DNA from: Methanoregulaceae archaeon | Lineage (GTDB): Archaea > Halobacteriota > Methanomicrobia > Methanomicrobiales > Methanospirillaceae | Length of the DNA stretch: 13,731 nt | Assembly (NCBI GenBank): GCA_025453715.1 | Contig: JALOPT010000053.1 | Coordinates: 1 to 13,731, forward strand | Reading direction: 5' to 3' | In this document: positions 1 through 6,663 of the stretch, in pieces | Position numbering within the stretch: the stretch's first letter is position 1 | Layout: each line of letters begins with the position of its first letter | Translations under genes and position numbers: made by a program | Notes under the pieces: generated by a model | The model's input: the letters and a program-made list of their open reading frames with translations, nothing else | Databases searched by the model: none | What the model was told of the DNA's origin: nothing

Positions 1-757
1 ATCCAGAACCTGCAAATGTGGTATTAATCGGTTTGGAAATTGCCCGGGTGATGGTATATGCCAGTAATCCCCCCTCTTTTTTTACTTCCGTTTCCATTAC
101 ATGAAGCAGGTTTAAGGCAAAACCTCTTCCCCGGAATTGTGGATCGGTTGCAAAATCTGTCATCTCAGCGGTCTTACTGTCAGCATTGAACTCAAAAGAC
201 GCAACAGCCGTAAGCTGGTGAGATTTTTTAATGATAAAATACCGGACCTGCCCCTGCATGGATTCCCTGATATACTCCGGGTCATATATGGGAAACGGAT
301 ATGTTTTAAAGACAGATTGATACAGAGCTGCAATCTCCTTTGCATCTCCGGAATGGGCATGCATAAGTGAGAAACCCTCCATCAGCTTATCAGGGGATCT
401 CTCGCCCGCATATCCGAATGCTGCCGAAAGGACCTCTGCAATTACCGTTGCATCTGGGACATCCTTCCGTTTTGGATCTGTATATTTTGCCATGAAAACA
501 GCAGTATCTGATCCGTTGTAAAAAAGCGGGATGGTCGCTTCAGCTGCGTAACCCGCCTCCGTAAAAACATCCACCGAGGATTCCGGCACCTTGACAAAGA
601 TTTTCGTGTAACCTTCTTTGTGAGTTAGTTCATCGGCGTACCGGATAATATCCGGGATATCTTCCCGGGCCAATTTCATTATATATACTCTGTTATTGAT
701 TTTACCGTGCTGGAGGACGCTGTTTCCCCGGTGCACTACAACATCACAATGCGTCAT
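1..757 (-). CDS. ablB: Beta-lysine N6-acetyltransferase AblB (GNAT family), partial, 3' end outside window
   Basis: AblB acetylates the epsilon-amine of L-beta-lysine with acetyl-CoA to make N-epsilon-acetyl-beta-lysine, a cytoplasmic osmolyte of methanogens. The minus-strand frame is open from the window edge to about 760 and encodes about 252 residues without a stop. It begins MTHCDVVVHRGNSVLQHG, followed by NNRVYIMKL and a segment with GYTKIFVKVP, as I remember from AblB proteins. The C-terminal half is GNAT-like, with the acetyl-CoA loop at DPQFRGRGFALNLL. Two adjacent ATGs (760-758 and 757-755) follow an AGGAGG at 767-762. The second has 4 nt spacing and is preferred, since the first has only 1 nt. 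The gene overlaps the last 14 bases of ablA, so translation is probably coupled. The C-terminus is missing because the window ends. Confidence 0.93.
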   Translation of the reverse strand, partial: MTHCDVVVHRGNSVLQHGKINNRVYIMKLAREDIPDIIRYADELTHKEGYTKIFVKVPESSVDVFTEAGYAAEATIPLFYNGSDTAVFMAKYTDPKRKDVPDATVIAEVLSAAFGYAGERSPDKLMEGFSLMHAHSGDAKEIAALYQSVFKTYPFPIYDPEYIRESMQGQVRYFIIKKSHQLTAVASFEFNADSKTAEMTDFATDPQFRGRGFALNLLHVMETEVKKEGGLLAYTITRAISKPINTTFAGSG

Positions 758-2204
758 CATACCTCCTTTCAATCCGGTCATTATTTGCCGGGATCAGTGT
801 CGTTGTTTCGTCATAATCTGCAAGAAGCCTGGCAACACCGACTACTTTTGACTCGTCCCCCCGGTCAATGTTCAGGTGGAGTTTACATTCGGCACAATCT
901 CCGTTGCAGAAGATGCGGTCATAGTTGGCTGGTTCCTGGTAGGTGCAGATCATCCCCTCGTAATTGCGGAGCACCACCTTGTGCACTGACCACGTCAGCA
1001 GGTAGTTAGGGAAGATCGGGATCTTTCCACCGCCACCTGGTGCATCGATAACGTACCTGGGGACGGCAAACCCGCTGGTGTGGCCGACGAGGTTCTCCAT
1101 AATTTCGATGCCTTTGGAAACAGGAGTGCGGAAATGGCTGATACCCTCAGACAAATCGCACTGGTACAGGTAATATGGCCGGACACGGTTCCTGACGAGC
1201 TCGTGGATAAGCGCCTTCATGATCCTCGGACAGTCGTTGATCCCGGCAAGGAGGACGGACTGGTTTCCGAGCGGAATACCGGCATCCGCAAGTTTTGCAA
1301 TTGCAATCCGTGTGGACTCCGTCATCTCCTTTGGGTGGTTAAACTGCATGTTCACCCATATCGGGTGGTGCTTTTTCAGCATGGTAACGAGGTCATCAGT
1401 CACTCTGAACGGGAGCGTTACGGGTACGCGGGTCCCGATTCGGATTACTTCTACGTGAGGAATTGCACGGAGCTCGGTGAGTATCCAGTCGAGGTACTCA
1501 TTGGAGAGCATGAAGGGGTCACCACCAGAGAGCAGCACATCGCGGATCTGCGGGGTGTTCCGAATATAATCAATGCCTTTTTTAATTTCTTCCCTGTCTG
1601 GAATCGAATCGACATCGCCCACTTTCCGTTTCCGGGTGCAATGCCGGCAGTACATCGCACAGGTATTGCTGACAAGGAACAATACCCGGTCAGGATACCG
1701 GTGCGTGATACAGGGACACGGACTGTCTTTATCCTCTGCCAGCGGGTCGGAAAGCTCGTAATTTTCTATAATGAGTTCATTGGGAGATGGGAATGCCTGC
1801 TTGAAAATCGGGTCATTCTGATAATCGTTCACATCGATGAGGGAGATATAATAGGGGGTAATATTGAGAGGAAATTTATCGATTGTCTTCTGGAGCTGTT
1901 CCCGCTCCTCCCGATTGAAACGGATCCCAAGGACCTGTTCGACTGTTGCAAGGTCCCTTATTGCATGCCGCATCTGCCAGCGCCAGTCTTTCCAGAACTC
2001 GGGAGTCCGTTCGGATTCAATGGTATTCCGGATAATTGATGGATCATCCGGTTTTTCTCCTCCCTCATAATGACCCCTCAGGACAGAGATAATATCCTTA
2101 ACCGTATTTTTTACCTGGCCACTCACCTGCTTCACTGAGCGAAGGGTGGAAACAGATACCCCGGTTTCCTTTGGTTCTTTCGGGACATCGGAATTATTTG
2201 TCAT
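744..2204 (-). CDS. ablA: Lysine 2,3-aminomutase AblA (KamA)
   Basis: This radical-SAM, PLP-dependent enzyme converts L-lysine to L-beta-lysine, the first step of N-epsilon-acetyl-beta-lysine synthesis. The 486-residue protein carries the 4Fe-4S motif CAMYCRHC at C182, C186 and C189, the Gly-rich PLP-lysine loop PGGGGK ending at K394, and SGGDP at 226-230. Compared from memory with the Clostridium subterminale enzyme at a constant offset of 57, R191 matches the carboxylate-binding Arg134, D350 and D387 match the two epsilon-amine-binding Asp293 and Asp330, and K394 matches Lys337. C325 and the cluster C433/C437/C440 fit the structural zinc site. All substrate determinants are therefore present and true lysine specificity is expected. 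About 57 residues precede the bacterial N-terminus. The SD GAGGG (2218-2214) lies 9 nt before the ATG and overlaps the stop of the upstream gene. It is the middle gene of a three-gene operon. Confidence 0.96.
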   Translation of the reverse strand: MTNNSDVPKEPKETGVSVSTLRSVKQVSGQVKNTVKDIISVLRGHYEGGEKPDDPSIIRNTIESERTPEFWKDWRWQMRHAIRDLATVEQVLGIRFNREEREQLQKTIDKFPLNITPYYISLIDVNDYQNDPIFKQAFPSPNELIIENYELSDPLAEDKDSPCPCITHRYPDRVLFLVSNTCAMYCRHCTRKRKVGDVDSIPDREEIKKGIDYIRNTPQIRDVLLSGGDPFMLSNEYLDWILTELRAIPHVEVIRIGTRVPVTLPFRVTDDLVTMLKKHHPIWVNMQFNHPKEMTESTRIAIAKLADAGIPLGNQSVLLAGINDCPRIMKALIHELVRNRVRPYYLYQCDLSEGISHFRTPVSKGIEIMENLVGHTSGFAVPRYVIDAPGGGGKIPIFPNYLLTWSVHKVVLRNYEGMICTYQEPANYDRIFCNGDCAECKLHLNIDRGDESKVVGVARLLADYDETTTLIPANNDRIERRYDDAL

Positions 2205-2216
2205 CGTTGAGATCCC

Positions 2217-3362
2217 TCAAAACAACCATTGCATCTTCGGTTTTTTCACCGGTAGGAGATCACCAGGTTCGGTTGAATGGTGCCGGTAATCGTCAAACCA
2301 GCGTGCCACCGGGTTGCTCTGAAAAATCATGAACTTCCCGATTTGTGCTGGATCTGCTGACTGGTGGTATCGCATGAAGACGTGTCCGGCGGTTTTTCCT
2401 ACCATCTCGATCTTTCCGGTCGCATGGGACATGATAAACCGGGCCCGCTTTGCAAGTCCTGAACAGGTCTCCCACGATTTCTGGAGGACTTCGTAGGACT
2501 GCTCAAGGGGGACCTGGAAGAACTGGTTACCGATGGTCGGCCTGCACTGGAAGACGTAATACGGAGAAATGCCGGCAAATGACAACCTCCGGAAGAGCAT
2601 TGTCAGTGTTTCCGGTTCGTTATTGATACCGTTCAGGATCGGCGTCTGGTTGACAACGATAACCCCTGCCTTTCTAAGCGCTTCTGCAGCCTGTATTGTA
2701 ACTTCGGTCAGTTCACGGGGATGATTGAAATGTGCCATCAGGTAGATACGTTTCTCCGGTGTACTGAGCCGTGAGAGGACGTCAAGCAGGTTGGGATCGT
2801 TCAGGATCCTGTAGGGATTATAGGCCAGCATTTTGCTGCCGATCCGGATGATATTGACGTGTTCGATCTCACGCAGTTCCCGGAGGATCTTACCCAGATG
2901 CCGGGTTTCGAGGGTAAGCGGGTCACCCCCGGTTACAAGGACATTGGTGATTTCCTTGTGCTCCCGGATGTACCCGATATTTTCGGAAACGTCCCTCATA
3001 GTTTCACGTTCGCAGGACATGAACAGGCGTTTCCGGAAACAGAAGCGGCAGATACCGCCACAAACATCAGTGAGGAGCAGAACACCGGTCTGGCCATATT
3101 TATGCTGCAGGCCGGGTTTTTTGGTATAGTCTTTTTCGCACGAAGGATCAGCGGACCCCCCGGTTTTTAGTTCACAAGAGTCGGGAACAACAATCCTGCG
3201 CAGCGGATCGTGCCCGTCTTTCCAGTCGATCAGCGAGAGATAATAATCGTTGGCACGGAACGGGAACAGTTCCGTCACCGTCTCCATCATCTCCCTCGCT
3301 TTAGGGGTGAGCCCGACCAGATTGTCGAGCTCTGAAATGGACGTAATGTACTTCGGGTTCAT
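2217..3362 (-). CDS. KamA-family radical SAM aminomutase paralog, substrate not lysine-like
   Basis: A 381-residue paralog of lysine 2,3-aminomutase, first gene of the abl operon. It keeps the radical SAM motif CGGICRFC (C101, C105, C108), the carboxylate-binding arginine (R110, aligning with AblA R191), TGGDP at 144-148 and a candidate PLP lysine K317 in HATGK. Both residues that grip the lysine epsilon-amine are replaced: AblA D350 aligns with R274 (QCD versus QCR) and D387 with S312. The Gly-rich PLP loop is two residues shorter, and the zinc cysteines and C-terminal Cys cluster are absent. It is therefore probably an aminomutase for another substrate. An Arg in the pocket would suit an acidic side chain, as in glutamate 2,3-aminomutase, but this is inference. 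A GTG at 3371 could open the frame nine bases earlier, but it lies within the SD GAGGTGA (3374-3368). The ATG at 3362, 8 nt after GAGG, is the better start. Confidence 0.88.
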   Translation of the reverse strand: MNPKYITSISELDNLVGLTPKAREMMETVTELFPFRANDYYLSLIDWKDGHDPLRRIVVPDSCELKTGGSADPSCEKDYTKKPGLQHKYGQTGVLLLTDVCGGICRFCFRKRLFMSCERETMRDVSENIGYIREHKEITNVLVTGGDPLTLETRHLGKILRELREIEHVNIIRIGSKMLAYNPYRILNDPNLLDVLSRLSTPEKRIYLMAHFNHPRELTEVTIQAAEALRKAGVIVVNQTPILNGINNEPETLTMLFRRLSFAGISPYYVFQCRPTIGNQFFQVPLEQSYEVLQKSWETCSGLAKRARFIMSHATGKIEMVGKTAGHVFMRYHQSADPAQIGKFMIFQSNPVARWFDDYRHHSTEPGDLLPVKKPKMQWLF

Positions 3363-3367
3363 TTGTT

Positions 3368-3374
3368 TCACCTC
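3368..3374 (-). promoter_or_regulatory. Shine-Dalgarno GAGGTGA of the KamA paralog
   Basis: On the minus strand GAGGTGA is followed, 8 nt after GAGG, by the ATG at 3362. The in-frame GTG at 3371-3369 is part of this site and so is unlikely to be the start codon. This decides the N-terminus as MNPKY. Confidence 0.7.
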
Positions 3375-3389
3375 GGTTATGGGGTATGG

Positions 3390-3409
3390 CCTGCCTGTCA
3401 GAAGGCAGG
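3390..3409 (-). promoter_or_regulatory. GC-rich hairpin in the leader of the abl operon
   Basis: A perfect 7-bp inverted repeat, cctgcct (3390-3396) and aggcagg (3403-3409), encloses a 6-nt loop. It ends about 15 nt upstream of the SD of the first operon gene, inside the predicted 5' leader. It may affect translation or mRNA stability. No known riboswitch class is recognised. Confidence 0.4.
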
Positions 3410-3501
3410 GGTAGAGTAGTGCGAAAATTTCTGAATCGTCATTAACAGAATGTTATTGCAGTTGCTTGGCACCACTCAGTAATCTTTCCTATTGGGCTCA
3501 T

Positions 3502-3510
3502 CCTTTAAAC
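3502..3510 (-). promoter_or_regulatory. Putative TATA box for the abl operon
   Basis: On the minus strand the sequence reads GTTTAAAGG, preceded by a purine-rich AAAGG that could be a BRE. Transcription would start near 3478, giving a leader of about 115 nt that contains the hairpin at 3390-3409. The site is one arm of a 9-bp inverted repeat whose other arm, at 3545-3553, faces the opposite way. Only the pattern supports this call. Confidence 0.4.
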
Positions 3511-3544
3511 CCTTTGTGTTATTTCAATTATACATGACGGAAAC

Positions 3545-3553
3545 GTTTAAAGG
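3545..3553 (+). promoter_or_regulatory. Putative divergent TATA box
   Basis: GTTTAAAGG on the plus strand is the exact inverted copy of the minus-strand box at 3502-3510 and is preceded by the purine-rich GGAAAC. It could drive a transcript starting near 3575, toward the small membrane protein at 3711. The two boxes are separated by 34 bp. Confidence 0.35.
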
Positions 3554-3578
3554 GGATTGAAAACGAACCATTTACAGC

Positions 3579-3625
3579 CTGCCAGATCCGGTTTGCGATT
3601 GAAGAATATCGCGGTCTCGTGGCAG
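3579..3625 (+). other. Possible structured RNA leader (nested stem-loop)
   Basis: This lies in the 336-bp gap (3375-3710) between the abl operon and the next gene. Outer arms ctgcca (3579-3584) and tggcag (3620-3625) are perfectly complementary. Inside them gcgat (3595-3599) pairs with atcgc (3608-3612) around an 8-nt loop, with two possible flanking G-U pairs. The fold would sit at the very 5' end of a transcript started by the box at 3545-3553. It could equally be chance, and no RNA family is recognised. Apart from the putative promoters and the two stem-loops, I see nothing else in this gap. Confidence 0.25.
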
Positions 3626-3710
3626 TACCGGAAATCATAAACCTTCAGGCAATCACAATAACCTGATACATAAAACAGGAATCCCGTAACTATTCCCGGA
3701 GTAATTCGCT

Positions 3711-4112
3711 GTGCAATCAATTGATCATGAAGGGTATCCATTCCCTGCCCGGATTATTCGAAAGATCTCGCCGTACCTTTCGGGCCCATGGTTCAGGGTC
3801 GCACTCGTGGCGATTATGCTCGTCATCTATGCTCTCGATCTCAGTACCCCGCTTGGTGTCCCGGTCTGGCTGTTGTATTTTATTCCGCTGATTCTTGCCT
3901 TCTGGTCTAAAGCACCCTACGCAATTCCTGCGGTTTGTGCGGTCACAATACTCTTCCTTGCATCAGGATTTGTGTTCTCTCCCCCCGGAATACAGACAAC
4001 GGCTGCCCTGTTGATAAGAATGATTTTTTCTGCAGTTTTTATCGGTACATCTATTATTCTCTGGATGGCACTCAGGCGACAGGGACGGGTTGAAATTCTG
4101 CAAAAAATTTAA
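3711..4112 (+). CDS. Small four-helix membrane protein, resembles an orphan sensor-kinase input domain
   Basis: The 133-residue protein starts at GTG, with GGAG (3698-3701) 9 nt upstream and a stop codon in frame just before. It has four likely membrane helices, at about residues 30-48, 50-66, 69-91 and 96-122, then a short basic tail RRQGRVEILQKI. The segment containing VPVWLLYFIPLILAFWS recalls the N-terminal membrane module of PAS-containing archaeal and bacterial sensor kinases, where a similar linker leads into PAS or kinase domains. Here the frame stops right after the linker, and none of the other frames downstream looks like PAS or kinase sequence. It may be the remnant of a truncated sensor, or a stand-alone membrane protein. 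The function is unknown. Confidence 0.55.
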   Translation: MQSIDHEGYPFPARIIRKISPYLSGPWFRVALVAIMLVIYALDLSTPLGVPVWLLYFIPLILAFWSKAPYAIPAVCAVTILFLASGFVFSPPGIQTTAALLIRMIFSAVFIGTSIILWMALRRQGRVEILQKI

Positions 4113-4134
4113 ATATGGCCCCTGATTCCGTAAA

Positions 4135-4475
4135 TGAGATTACCTCTGAGAGCTGTAGTCGCCAGTTCCGGTATTCTTCGTTCATGTCATTCACGTCTTC
4201 CCATATCCACGCCATCCGGTCCAGGAACCGGAGCTTCCTACAATAAAAAAGTGCTATACCGAAGATAGCCGGCCAGAGATCAAATACGAGAACGCCCTAG
4301 GTAACAAATAGCATCCCTATAGCGGAAACTACAGACAGGATATTCGGGACGGCCGCATTGTGTTTCGGAACTGGGACCATATCCCTGTTCAGCCAGAACA
4401 GCTCCTAATGCCCAGTGTCCAAGCGATGAAGGGGCAGGGAGAAACGGGAAAACAAGACACGATGGTCCATGGTTC
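4135..4475 (-). pseudogene. Decayed small membrane protein gene, resembles DUF6653
   Basis: The minus strand carries a recognisable but broken protein. Reading from about 4380 down it gives MVPVPKHNAAVPNILSVVSA, then IGMLFVT, a TAG stop, and GVLVFDLWPAIFGIALFYC followed by KLRFLDRMAWIWEDVNDMN. From memory this matches DUF6653-type proteins, which have a PxPKHH...VPNIL...FVIWG...LDRM motif series. The TAG falls where a Trp (TGG) is expected. Upstream, GHWALGA continues into ELFWLNRD only after a change of frame near 4405, and another shift is likely near 4460. The N-terminal part expected further upstream is missing; that space is the AT-rich region before the antiporter gene. There are thus at least one frameshift, one nonsense change and a lost 5' end. 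The family name is from memory and less certain than the decay itself. Confidence 0.7.
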
Positions 4476-4588
4476 TTATGACTGTTCGATGTAGATACAA
4501 CAATTAGGATAATGCAGGATTATTCAAATCCAACAAATTCAAATGTAATCGTATAACAAAATAAATTCACAATCCGGAGACCCACGTA
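4476..4588 (+). promoter_or_regulatory. AT-rich upstream region of the KefC-like antiporter, with SD
   Basis: The stretch 4500-4572 is strongly AT-rich and has no reading frame. It probably holds the promoter of the antiporter gene, but no single TATA box stands out. A GGAG at 4576-4579 lies 9 nt before the ATG at 4589. Together with the pseudogene this accounts for the 476-bp gap between 4112 and 4589. Confidence 0.4.
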
Positions 4589-6634
4589 ATGGTATTCAGC
4601 ATACTTGCCGATGTCCTCATCATTTTCTTAATTGCCCTCATAGTGGGAATGATTTTTAACCGGTTTAAAGTGCCTGCAATTGTTGCATTCATCCTTACCG
4701 GTATTATTGTCGGCCCCTACGGACTTGGAATCATCCAGGGACAGGAGCAGGTGGAAAGCCTGGCTGAAATTGGTATTATCCTCCTCCTGTTCACAATCGG
4801 GCTTGAATTTTCCTTCAAAAATCTCTGGAAGATCCGGCTTATTGCCGTGCTTGGGGGAGCAATCCAGATCGGATTATCGTTCATATTCTTCTGCAGTGTT
4901 TCGCTGGCCCTGGGCATTCCAACAGCTGAATCAATCGTACTCGGGTTCTTATTCGCACTTTCAAGTACCGCAATTGTACTGAAACTTCTTCACCAGAGAG
5001 ACGAGATTGATTCACCCCATGGCAGTATTGTCCTTGGTATCCTGATCTTCCAGGACCTCATGGCGATCCCCATGATGATGGCAATTCCGTTTCTTGCCAG
5101 CCTTTCGATGTTCGACCCCACCCCGTTGTTATCGACAGATTCTCTCATCAACCTGGTCATCAAGGATATCGTCCTGATCCTGGTAATTATTGTCAGCGCA
5201 AAGTGGATTATTCCCCGGCTCCTCAATGAAATTGCCAAGTCACGTAACCAGGAAATGTTCCTGATATTCGTGATCCTTGTCTGCTTTGGTGTTGCCTGGC
5301 TGGTCTCGATTATGGGAATATCCCTTGCGATTGGTGCGTTACTAGCCGGGTTACTCATTTCCGAATCAGAATACAGCCACCAGGCCGTGAGTATTATCCT
5401 CCCGTTCCGAGACATATTTACCAGCTTTTTCTTCATTTCGGTTGGCATGCTCGTTGACGTCCAGTTTTTAATCGCCAACATCTGGATCGTTGTTTTCCTT
5501 ATTATCGGCGTTATCCTGGTAAAAGCACTGTTTGCAACAGCCGCACCCCTTGCGATCGGTTATCCATTACGGACTTCAGTGATGGCCGGGTTGTCTCTCG
5601 CCCAGGTAGGAGAGTTTTCGTTTATCATTGCGCAAAGTGCTGCAGTTGTGGGAATTCTTACAAAAGACATCTACCAGCTGTTCCTTATTGTAGCCCTGAT
5701 AACGATGGCCGCCACCCCTCTGGTCATCAGTATTGGAAATCCCCTCACGGGAAGGCTTTGCAGGGTTCGTTCCTTATCCCGGTTTGTAGAAGGATCATGT
5801 GGAACGATTGAGGACGAAGATGTGTCCCGGAAACTCAAGGACCATATGGTAATTATCGGGTACGGGGTAACCGGGAAAAACCTGTCAAAAGCAGCGGTAC
5901 ATGGTGGGATCCCGTTTAATATCATTGAATTAAACCCGGACCTGGTAAATGAAGCACGCAGGCAGGGTGCACCGGTAATTTTTGGAGATGCAATCTACGA
6001 GGCCGTCCTGGAACATGCCGCTATCCGTAACGCCCGGATTGCTGTTGTTGCGATTAATGATCCCATCGCCACGAGAAAAATTGTCAGCAATTGCCGCCAC
6101 CTGAACCCTGGATTAACAATCGTTGTTCGTACCCGGTATGTGAGCGAGGTTGAGTCGCTCCATGCAGCCGGTGCAGACCAGGTTATCGCCCAGGAATTCG
6201 AGACCTCGATTGAGATATTTACCGTGGTACTGAACAAATTTTTCATCCCACAGGACAGGATTGGCACATTCATCGAGGAAATAAGGGCTGACGGGTACCG
6301 TATGCTCCGGACCCCGGCCTCATCACCTGGGACATTGCCGGACCTTGTTAACAGTATCCCGAATATGACGATCTCTGCACTCACCGTCGGTCCGCATTCC
6401 CCGCTCGCCAGGGTCTCTCTTGGTGAGTTCAATTTACGAAAACAATACAACCTGCTGGTCCTGGCGGTCCGGAGAGGGGACACAGTCATTGCTAGTATTA
6501 GTGGTGAAACAAGACTGGAAGCGGGCGATATTGCAATTGTATATACCACACCTGAGGATTTAGCGAAAAATGGATGGGTCTTCGTGAATGCTACGGCTGG
6601 ATCGATACGGGAAACAGGATTGCGGCGTATTTAA
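4589..6634 (+). CDS. CPA2 cation:proton antiporter with RCK (TrkA-N/TrkA-C) domains, KefC-like
   Basis: This 681-residue inner-membrane protein exchanges a monovalent cation, probably K+, for protons. Residues 1-385 form a CPA2 Na+/H+-exchanger domain of about 12-13 helices, with GLEFSF near 71-76, a Gln-Asp pair at Q155-D156 (FQDLMAIP) and LAQVGEF. The Gln-Asp pair and the AQxGEF motif are typical of KefC-like K+/H+ antiporters rather than electrogenic Na+ antiporters. Residues about 418-540 form a TrkA-N/RCK nucleotide-binding domain, with GYGVTG as the dinucleotide loop and an acidic residue (IIEL) at the end of the second strand, suggesting NAD(H). Residues about 585-670 look like a TrkA-C domain. 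Gating by a bound nucleotide or other ligand is therefore likely. The gene is convergent with the Na/Pi gene, with only 29 bp between the stops. Ion specificity is inferred. Confidence 0.93.
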   Translation: MVFSILADVLIIFLIALIVGMIFNRFKVPAIVAFILTGIIVGPYGLGIIQGQEQVESLAEIGIILLLFTIGLEFSFKNLWKIRLIAVLGGAIQIGLSFIFFCSVSLALGIPTAESIVLGFLFALSSTAIVLKLLHQRDEIDSPHGSIVLGILIFQDLMAIPMMMAIPFLASLSMFDPTPLLSTDSLINLVIKDIVLILVIIVSAKWIIPRLLNEIAKSRNQEMFLIFVILVCFGVAWLVSIMGISLAIGALLAGLLISESEYSHQAVSIILPFRDIFTSFFFISVGMLVDVQFLIANIWIVVFLIIGVILVKALFATAAPLAIGYPLRTSVMAGLSLAQVGEFSFIIAQSAAVVGILTKDIYQLFLIVALITMAATPLVISIGNPLTGRLCRVRSLSRFVEGSCGTIEDEDVSRKLKDHMVIIGYGVTGKNLSKAAVHGGIPFNIIELNPDLVNEARRQGAPVIFGDAIYEAVLEHAAIRNARIAVVAINDPIATRKIVSNCRHLNPGLTIVVRTRYVSEVESLHAAGADQVIAQEFETSIEIFTVVLNKFFIPQDRIGTFIEEIRADGYRMLRTPASSPGTLPDLVNSIPNMTISALTVGPHSPLARVSLGEFNLRKQYNLLVLAVRRGDTVIASISGETRLEAGDIAIVYTTPEDLAKNGWVFVNATAGSIRETGLRRI

Positions 6635-6663
6635 TGACCCCCTCCACAAATGAGTCTGACTCC

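Noticed and set aside
160..360. A 66-codon minus-strand frame within ablB
   Set aside because: It is in another frame of the same strand as ablB, whose longer frame matches the acetyltransferase family throughout.
1080..2039. A 319-codon open frame on the plus strand opposite ablA
   Set aside because: It lies entirely antisense to ablA, whose motifs are unmistakable. The translation shows no domain and has no clear SD, and long antisense frames are common opposite GC-biased genes.
3547..3741. A 64-codon minus-strand frame in the gap between the abl operon and the membrane protein gene
   Set aside because: No convincing SD, no recognisable family, and it overlaps the supported start of the gene at 3711 and the putative divergent promoter. 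Its few Cys do not form a clear motif.
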